NCBI RefSeq assembly: GCF_900156405.1
Contig: NZ_FTNN01000016.1
Location: 1 to 64,000, forward strand
Origin: Shewanella morhuae
GTDB lineage: Bacteria; Pseudomonadota; Gammaproteobacteria; Enterobacterales; Shewanellaceae
Reading direction: 5' to 3'
DNA length: 64,000 nucleotides
Both the position numbers and the translations under genes were made by a program. The notes below the pieces were generated by a model, which was not told where the DNA came from, did no database searches, and was given only the letters and a program-made list of their open reading frames with translations. How positions within the stretch are numbered: position 1 is the stretch's first letter; each line of letters opens with the position of its first letter. Shown one piece after another: positions 58,301-64,000 of the stretch.

Positions 58301-60115
58301 ATGAGTAACCCCTTCGTCAATCCGCTCGCTATTCCCGTTCTCGGATTTTGTGCCTATAGTGGCACGGGGAAAACCACTTTACTCAAGCAGTTAATCCCTG
58401 AATTAAATCAGCGTGGTTTACGCTTAGCCGTGATTAAACATGCGCACCATAATTTCGATGTGGATATTCCCGGCAAAGATAGCTATGAAATGCGTAAAGC
58501 CGGCGCACGGCAAATGCTAGTCGCCTCCCATGTTCGCTGGGCGTTGATGACAGAAGATGTCCGTGATGGCGATCCTGAGCTAGTCCATTTGCTTAAGCAA
58601 ATCGAAGCCGACAAAGTAGATATCGTGTTAGTCGAAGGCTTTAAAAAGCTCGCATTACCTAAAATTGAATTACACCGCGCAGCCCACGGCAAACCTTTTA
58701 TTTATACCCAAGATGAAAATATCCTCGCTATCGCCTGTTGCGATGACACCCAGTTGCCGAGTAACGAGCTTCCCAGTGAACTACGCCGCCTCGACCTTAA
58801 TAATATCGGCCAGATTGCTGACTTTGTGATGGAATATGCCCAACATTGGCAAATTCCGCGCGTATGTTTACCGATAACCACAGTAGAAGCCTGCACCATT
58901 GGTGATAACAAAAACCTCAGCGTGAGCCAAGGCCTAGCGCAGATATTATCTAATGTCTCATCCGTAACAGAGGTTGAAGAAATAGGTTTAGATGCCCTAG
59001 ATAACCGCGTTCTTGCCTTCGATAGTATTTCGCCCATCGACGTCCCGCAGCAAACTAATTCAGCGATGGATGGCTACGCCTTTGTTTACCAAGATCCCAT
59101 GCCCACCACCTTAAAGCGGGTAGGTGAAGTCCTTGCTGGTCATCAATACTCAAACACGCTTAACGTTGGCGAAACCGTGCGTATTATGACTGGAGCCACA
59201 GTGCCAGCTGGCGCAGATACTGTGCAGCCCCGTGAGCTAGCCACTGACATCAATGGTATAGTTACCTTTGAAGGCCACATTCAAGCGGGTCAACATGTTC
59301 GACTCGCTGGCGAAGACATTGCAAAAGACCAAGTGGCGTTAACAAAAGCCACTCGGCTAAGTGCCGCCGAACAAGGTCTACTGGCTTCACTTGGGCTCAA
59401 TCGCGTCAGTGTATATCGTCGTCCAACCGTTGCAGTATTCTCCACTGGCGATGAAGTGAGCCAGCCAGGTGAAACGCTCAAAGCCAACTGCATTTATGAC
59501 TCAAATCGCTTTACCATTAAAGCCATGGCAACACGCCTAGGTTGTGAGGTTATCGATTTAGGCATTATTGAAGATTCAGAAGCCGCCCTCGAAGCAACAC
59601 TCGCCAAAGTAGCAACTCTAGCCGATGTCGTCATCAGCTCGGGTGGTGTATCTGTCGGGGATGCAGATTACATTAAAACGGTGCTTGCTCGCCTCGGTAA
59701 TATTGATTTCTGGCGTATTAACATGCGCCCAGGTCGACCACTCGCTTTTGGCAAGGTGGGTGATTGCCTATTCTTCGGTTTGCCGGGTAACCCTGTCGCT
59801 GTCATGGTATCTTTCCTGCAATTTGTACAACCTGCCCTGCGAAAATTAGCCGGTGAAGCAAACTGGCAAGCGCCATTATTCCCTGCCATCAGTGATGAAA
59901 CGCTGCGAAGCCGCCAAGGCCGCACCGAGTTTATTCGCGGCATTTATCAACTTGGCAAAGATGGACGCCTGCACGTGAGCAGCACAGGCAGCCAAGGCTC
60001 TGGCATGTTGAGCTCTATGGTCAAAGGGAATTGCCTCATCATCATAGGTGATGATGCAGAAGCCGTTAATGCCGGCGAAACTGTTTTTATTCAACCATTT
60101 GCAGATTTACTCTAA
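58301..60115 (+). CDS. Fused MobB-MoeA molybdenum cofactor protein
   Basis: A 604-residue two-domain protein. Residues 1 to about 170 are MobB, a GTP-binding helper of MobA, with the P-loop [10 protein letters not shown]. Residues about 190-604 are MoeA, which inserts molybdate into adenylated molybdopterin, with NSAMDGYAF, RIMTGATVPAGADTV, STGDEV and GLPGNPVAVMV. The ATG at 58301 has AGAGG five bases upstream; GTG at 58295 is less likely. Fusing the two steps to one chain, next to mobA and the transporter, ties metal uptake to cofactor maturation. Confidence 0.92.
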   Translation: MSNPFVNPLAIPVLGFCAYSGTGKTTLLKQLIPELNQRGLRLAVIKHAHHNFDVDIPGKDSYEMRKAGARQMLVASHVRWALMTEDVRDGDPELVHLLKQIEADKVDIVLVEGFKKLALPKIELHRAAHGKPFIYTQDENILAIACCDDTQLPSNELPSELRRLDLNNIGQIADFVMEYAQHWQIPRVCLPITTVEACTIGDNKNLSVSQGLAQILSNVSSVTEVEEIGLDALDNRVLAFDSISPIDVPQQTNSAMDGYAFVYQDPMPTTLKRVGEVLAGHQYSNTLNVGETVRIMTGATVPAGADTVQPRELATDINGIVTFEGHIQAGQHVRLAGEDIAKDQVALTKATRLSAAEQGLLASLGLNRVSVYRRPTVAVFSTGDEVSQPGETLKANCIYDSNRFTIKAMATRLGCEVIDLGIIEDSEAALEATLAKVATLADVVISSGGVSVGDADYIKTVLARLGNIDFWRINMRPGRPLAFGKVGDCLFFGLPGNPVAVMVSFLQFVQPALRKLAGEANWQAPLFPAISDETLRSRQGRTEFIRGIYQLGKDGRLHVSSTGSQGSGMLSSMVKGNCLIIIGDDAEAVNAGETVFIQPFADLL

Positions 60116-60157
60116 CATCGGGCGAGCTTTTTATAAGCCTCACAATGGATCCCGTTG

Positions 60158-60181
60158 GCCGTAAGGTTGGATACTTACGGC
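60158..60181. other. Hairpin in the gap after the MobB-MoeA gene
   Basis: GCCGTAAG pairs with CTTACGGC around an 8-base loop, without a T-run. It may mark the end of the operon transcript. The rest of 60116-60377 shows no gene. Confidence 0.35.
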
Positions 60182-60377
60182 TGTCGATTATTGAGCGCAG
60201 AGATGTTTACTGCATAGATAACATGCGCACGAACTTGGCTTAATGAGGGACAAATCCCGCATTCTATGAACGCGATTGGCGGTTAAACACCACCACTCGA
60301 TAGCTTGCAGGGCTAGCATCTCAATTTTGCCGTGATAGACTCAAGTTATCGTTCCATATTTAGCAGCGCACATCCCT

Positions 60378-60833
60378 ATGGCTTTAACTCGTAAACAATG
60401 GAATAACATTGTCATTATCGCCTGTATCTTTATGGTCGCAGTGCTGACTTTTATTGATAAAAAAACCAATAATGTTCCGAGTGATGCTCAGTTATTATTT
60501 GACGATAATGCGCCGCTCGCACAACTGCAACTCGATGGACTATGGCTACATAAACAAGCATCGAAATGGAGTTGCGACACTAAAGTACTTAATTGCGATG
60601 AATGGGCCAATGCCTGGCAAACCATACGAGTATCGCCCTTAGCTGCCGCGCCAGAAACCACTGATGCTCCTCAAGAATTAGTGATACAGATTGCTGATAT
60701 CAGTGATTTTCAACTGTGGATCTATTTCCCTAAGGAAGGCGCCCTTAAATCTCCTGCAGGCAATTGGTACTTAGTACCACCGAGCTTACGAGCTAAGCTG
60801 CAACCTATTCTCGATGCGAAACCCGCAGCATAA
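60378..60833 (+). CDS. Hypothetical membrane-anchored protein upstream of mutM
   Basis: A 151-residue protein I do not recognise by function. A short basic N-terminus and one helix (about 10-25, IVIIACIFMVAVLTFI) anchor a soluble domain with two cysteines (WSCDTKVLNC). It is co-directional with mutM, 35 bases upstream. Confidence 0.75.
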   Translation: MALTRKQWNNIVIIACIFMVAVLTFIDKKTNNVPSDAQLLFDDNAPLAQLQLDGLWLHKQASKWSCDTKVLNCDEWANAWQTIRVSPLAAAPETTDAPQELVIQIADISDFQLWIYFPKEGALKSPAGNWYLVPPSLRAKLQPILDAKPAA

Positions 60834-60868
60834 TATCGCTTCCTTTTACTTAAAATAAGACAGAACCC

Positions 60869-61684
60869 ATGCCGGAATTACCAGAAGTTGAAGTTACCCG
60901 TCAGGGTATTGCGCCATTCCTTGTCGAGCAAACCGTGGTTGATCTTGTGATCCGTAATGGTTCACTGCGTTGGCCTGTACCTGAAATCGCCAAGCAGATT
61001 ATTGGTCAAGTCATACGCCAAGTGCGCCGCCGCGCTAAGTATCTGTTAATTGATACCGATGCAGGCACCAGCATAGTACATTTAGGCATGTCGGGAAGTT
61101 TACGAATTTTGCCCCACGACACCCCTGTAGAAAAGCATGATCATATCGACTTAGTGCTAGCTAACGGTCGCCTATTACGCTTTAACGATCCAAGACGATT
61201 CGGCGCTTGGTTGTGGTGTGAACTCCCAGAAGAAGCTCATCCATTACTCGCTAAATTAGGGCCTGAGCCACTAACTGATGCCTTTAATATTACCCAATTA
61301 GCGGCCGCTTTAGCGGGCAAGAAAAAGGCCATCAAACTTTGCCTAATGGACAATCATATCGTGGTGGGTGTTGGTAATATTTACGCTAATGAAGCTCTGT
61401 TTGCGGCGGGTATTCACCCAGAAGCCGAAGCGGGTAAAATTGATATTGAACGTTTAAGTGTATTAGTCGCCGAAGTGAAGCAAATCTTAGCCCACGCCAT
61501 TAAACAGGGGGGCACAACACTGAAAGATTTTACCAATGCCGATGGTAAACCGGGCTACTTTGCCCAAAAACTGCATGTCTATGGTCGCGGCGGTGAAACC
61601 TGCACCAGTTGCGGTAATCTGTTAAGTGAAATCCGCTTAGGCCAACGCAGCACAGTATTTTGCGGCATTTGCCAAACACGCTAA
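60869..61684 (+). CDS. mutM: Formamidopyrimidine-DNA glycosylase
   Basis: Removes 8-oxoguanine and formamidopyrimidines from DNA. It has 271 residues. The N-terminal PELPEVE supplies the catalytic Pro2 and Glu3. [28 protein letters not shown] and a C-terminal zinc finger CTSC-x16-CGIC are all present. Confidence 0.97.
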   Translation: MPELPEVEVTRQGIAPFLVEQTVVDLVIRNGSLRWPVPEIAKQIIGQVIRQVRRRAKYLLIDTDAGTSIVHLGMSGSLRILPHDTPVEKHDHIDLVLANGRLLRFNDPRRFGAWLWCELPEEAHPLLAKLGPEPLTDAFNITQLAAALAGKKKAIKLCLMDNHIVVGVGNIYANEALFAAGIHPEAEAGKIDIERLSVLVAEVKQILAHAIKQGGTTLKDFTNADGKPGYFAQKLHVYGRGGETCTSCGNLLSEIRLGQRSTVFCGICQTR

Positions 61685-61711
61685 CGCTACCTCAAGGCAA
61701 AGCGGATAAAA

Positions 61712-61733
61712 AAGCCTGCGATAATGCAGGCTT
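61712..61733. terminator. Terminator between mutM and the Wzi-like gene
   Basis: AAGCCTGC and GCAGGCTT form an 8-bp stem with a 6-base loop, with A-run and T-rich ends. The flanking genes converge. Confidence 0.75.
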
Positions 61734-61748
61734 CTTTAATCATGAATG

Positions 61749-63224
61749 CTAGAACCGATACTCAAAACTGCTAAAGAGTGTGGCATTGGTATCACTGTCT
61801 TCAACCTCAAATTCTGATTTAGACACAGTACCACCTAAGCTCCACATGCCTTTCCACAGCGGCATCCGATAGGAAAGCTCAAGCATTAACAAATCTTCTT
61901 TAGGTGGTTGTGGTGCCCAAGTTGTCGCTACGTTTGAACCATCTTTATTCAGCTGCGCATAACGTAATAATGAGGTAAACCCACGGCTATTGGTCAGTTG
62001 CCCCACCAATCCGACAACAAATACTTGCGCATCACTGTCATAGGTTGAACCCAAAGCGCGGCCATAGTAACGAGAGCCACTGAGATAGACAGGATCTTCA
62101 TAGAAGCAATTGGCACTATCACCATCACACTTGATATAAGTATCTGAGTACTCGATAAAAAACTTAAACTGTTTAACCGTTGTGCCAAAGTGCGTATCGA
62201 TACCCCAAAGTGAACCGCAGTCACTGCCATTTTCACAACTACGTTCTAGGTATAAGCCAACAGGAATATTGCCCAATGTGTCGGCATAGCGCATATCGAT
62301 ACTTTGGCTTCTGTGGCCTGCATCTCGTCGCTGATCTGGCGCGCAATTACTAGCGCCATCTATACACACAGAACTACTCGTCACCGAGTCCCACCAAGAG
62401 TCAAAGTTACAATCTTGGCCGTCACCACAAAACAGCGTTGACCAAGATAGACCAATTTCCAGTTGTTTAATCGGTCTGGCGCTTAAACGCATATCCCACT
62501 CAGCCGTTTTAGGCACGGCGCGATCAGCCTCCATCAGGCTAAACCCGGTTTTAAATGCCCAAGGGCCAATCCAAGATAACCATGGCGTTTCAAAAGCAGA
62601 TGCATTATTGCGACTCAAGGTCAGCGACGGCATAGAGCGCGCATTGTTAGAGCGGTGCAACGCAGAATCAAATCCGGGTCCCCACCATTGCTCGACCGAG
62701 CCTAGGGTTGCAATCCAGTTACCAAAAATGATCGCAAAATAGGATTCATCAAGACGAAATTCTTCACTATCCTGAGGATCATAGGTTTCTGCCACGGTCG
62801 TTTTATAAGCAATACGTGAACCTAAGTACTCATACGAGCCCAGCACTTCGCCTTTTTCACGATAGTCAGAGCCATAATGTCGAAAGCGAGTAGGATCAGA
62901 CGCGGCCGTCACTTTTATACGTGCATTAGCGTGATTATCAACGGCATTTTGATAATAAAAATTCACTCGCGCAAAGGCTTGCACTAAAGAGGCAGAAAGT
63001 AACTCAGGTTCAACTTTAGCTAAATCACCACCGATACCTGACCACATCAAAGGATACGTATTTACAGGCACTGTAATGACGCCCGCATCAGCCAGAGCTT
63101 GAATATCCGTTCTAAGATAGATATCAGAAGCATCGACCCAAGGCGCGGCGGCAAGTACAGAAGAAAAAAGCAATCCCGTGGCCACGCTAGTCGCGAGCAG
63201 AGTTGGAGTGAAAACAGCCTTCAT
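61749..63224 (-). CDS. Wzi-family capsule assembly outer-membrane protein
   Basis: A 491-residue protein. A signal peptide ends near LAAA (about residue 26). The mature part starts PWVDASDIYLRTDIQALADAGVI and ends with an aromatic YRF, typical of an outer-membrane beta-barrel. VEQWWGPGFDSALHRSNNARSMPS is a Wzi family core. Four short Cys loops of the form C-x5/6-C with an internal Gly and a final Asp/Asn occur at residues 266-272, 287-294, 330-336 and 366-373. No capsule genes are beside it, so its role in polysaccharide attachment is uncertain. Confidence 0.85.
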   Translation of the reverse strand: MKAVFTPTLLATSVATGLLFSSVLAAAPWVDASDIYLRTDIQALADAGVITVPVNTYPLMWSGIGGDLAKVEPELLSASLVQAFARVNFYYQNAVDNHANARIKVTAASDPTRFRHYGSDYREKGEVLGSYEYLGSRIAYKTTVAETYDPQDSEEFRLDESYFAIIFGNWIATLGSVEQWWGPGFDSALHRSNNARSMPSLTLSRNNASAFETPWLSWIGPWAFKTGFSLMEADRAVPKTAEWDMRLSARPIKQLEIGLSWSTLFCGDGQDCNFDSWWDSVTSSSVCIDGASNCAPDQRRDAGHRSQSIDMRYADTLGNIPVGLYLERSCENGSDCGSLWGIDTHFGTTVKQFKFFIEYSDTYIKCDGDSANCFYEDPVYLSGSRYYGRALGSTYDSDAQVFVVGLVGQLTNSRGFTSLLRYAQLNKDGSNVATTWAPQPPKEDLLMLELSYRMPLWKGMWSLGGTVSKSEFEVEDSDTNATLFSSFEYRF

Positions 63225-63300
63225 AACATCCTTTTAGGTATCATCGCGAGGTAAAACTCGCCTCAAAGTTAACACGAAATACTGACAAACATGGACAAAT

Positions 63301-63813
<513 letters not shown>

Positions 63814-64000
63814 TTATCAATTCAATAAGGGTATAAAGCATCCCGTTACTACATCATAAAACGGCTTTACGACTACAGAAAACCAGCCTTTCAAAAGATC
63901 AATTAACTTTAAAAATCAAACAAGTAAGCAATAAAGCTAACAATGATACTGGCGCGTATTATATACTAGATCCAATTTAGATATCTGACGATCATAATTC

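Overview
The window looks like chromosomal DNA of a gammaproteobacterium, most probably a Shewanella (inferred from gene content, moderate GC and protein sequences; no search was run). Nearly all of it is core-genome housekeeping. One accessory block stands out at about 11.7-24.4 kb, and there is a notable RNA-regulation region at about 50.0-51.5 kb.

Layout. 1-420 is the promoter and leader of an rRNA operon that runs leftward out of the window. Next come an RRM protein with a membrane-like N-terminus, murI, trmA, then fabR and a divergent fatty-acid desaturase sharing a FabR-type operator, selD-mnmH (selenium into tRNA), an LplT-PlsC fusion, a GNAT acetyltransferase, cysQ and nudE. In E. coli, nudE, yrfG, hslR, hslO and pckA lie close together in this order. 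Here the same order is kept, but two blocks separate the genes. The first (11.7-24.4 kb) is a giant adhesin-like LamG/Fn3/cadherin protein interrupted by one in-frame TAA, a small tail-collar protein, and a tightly overlapping five-gene operon of tailoring enzymes (Asp/Asn hydroxylase-like, SAM methyltransferase, PhyH dioxygenase, sulfotransferase, GNAT). The second (25.3-37.0 kb) is a complete type II secretion operon, gspC to gspN.

After pckA come an XRE-family regulator divergent from an unknown gene, a YeiH-type permease, an unlisted 50-residue membrane ORF, a PqiA-like protein, an HD-GYP gene broken by a one-base frameshift, a fused two-domain ABC ATPase without visible partners, and menF. 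Then yhhQ is preceded by a candidate preQ1-I riboswitch. Two tandem copies of a Fur-box-preceded RyhB-type small RNA follow, with a 102-bp imperfect palindrome between them.

The last part is a sigma-54 two-component system (leftward) facing a tungstate/molybdate uptake and cofactor operon, tupABC-mobA-mobB/moeA. A good -24/-12 promoter lies in front of tupA, which suggests the two-component system controls metal oxyanion uptake. The window closes with a small hypothetical protein, mutM, a Wzi-type outer-membrane protein with four short Cys loops, and coaD.

Strongest leads: the tailoring-enzyme operon with its collar protein inserted between nudE and yrfG; the giant protein in which a GlyGly-CTERM-like tail is followed by an internal signal-peptide-like segment and a beta-barrel; the tandem RyhB copies; the preQ1-I candidate; and the sigma-54 link to tungstate/molybdate uptake.
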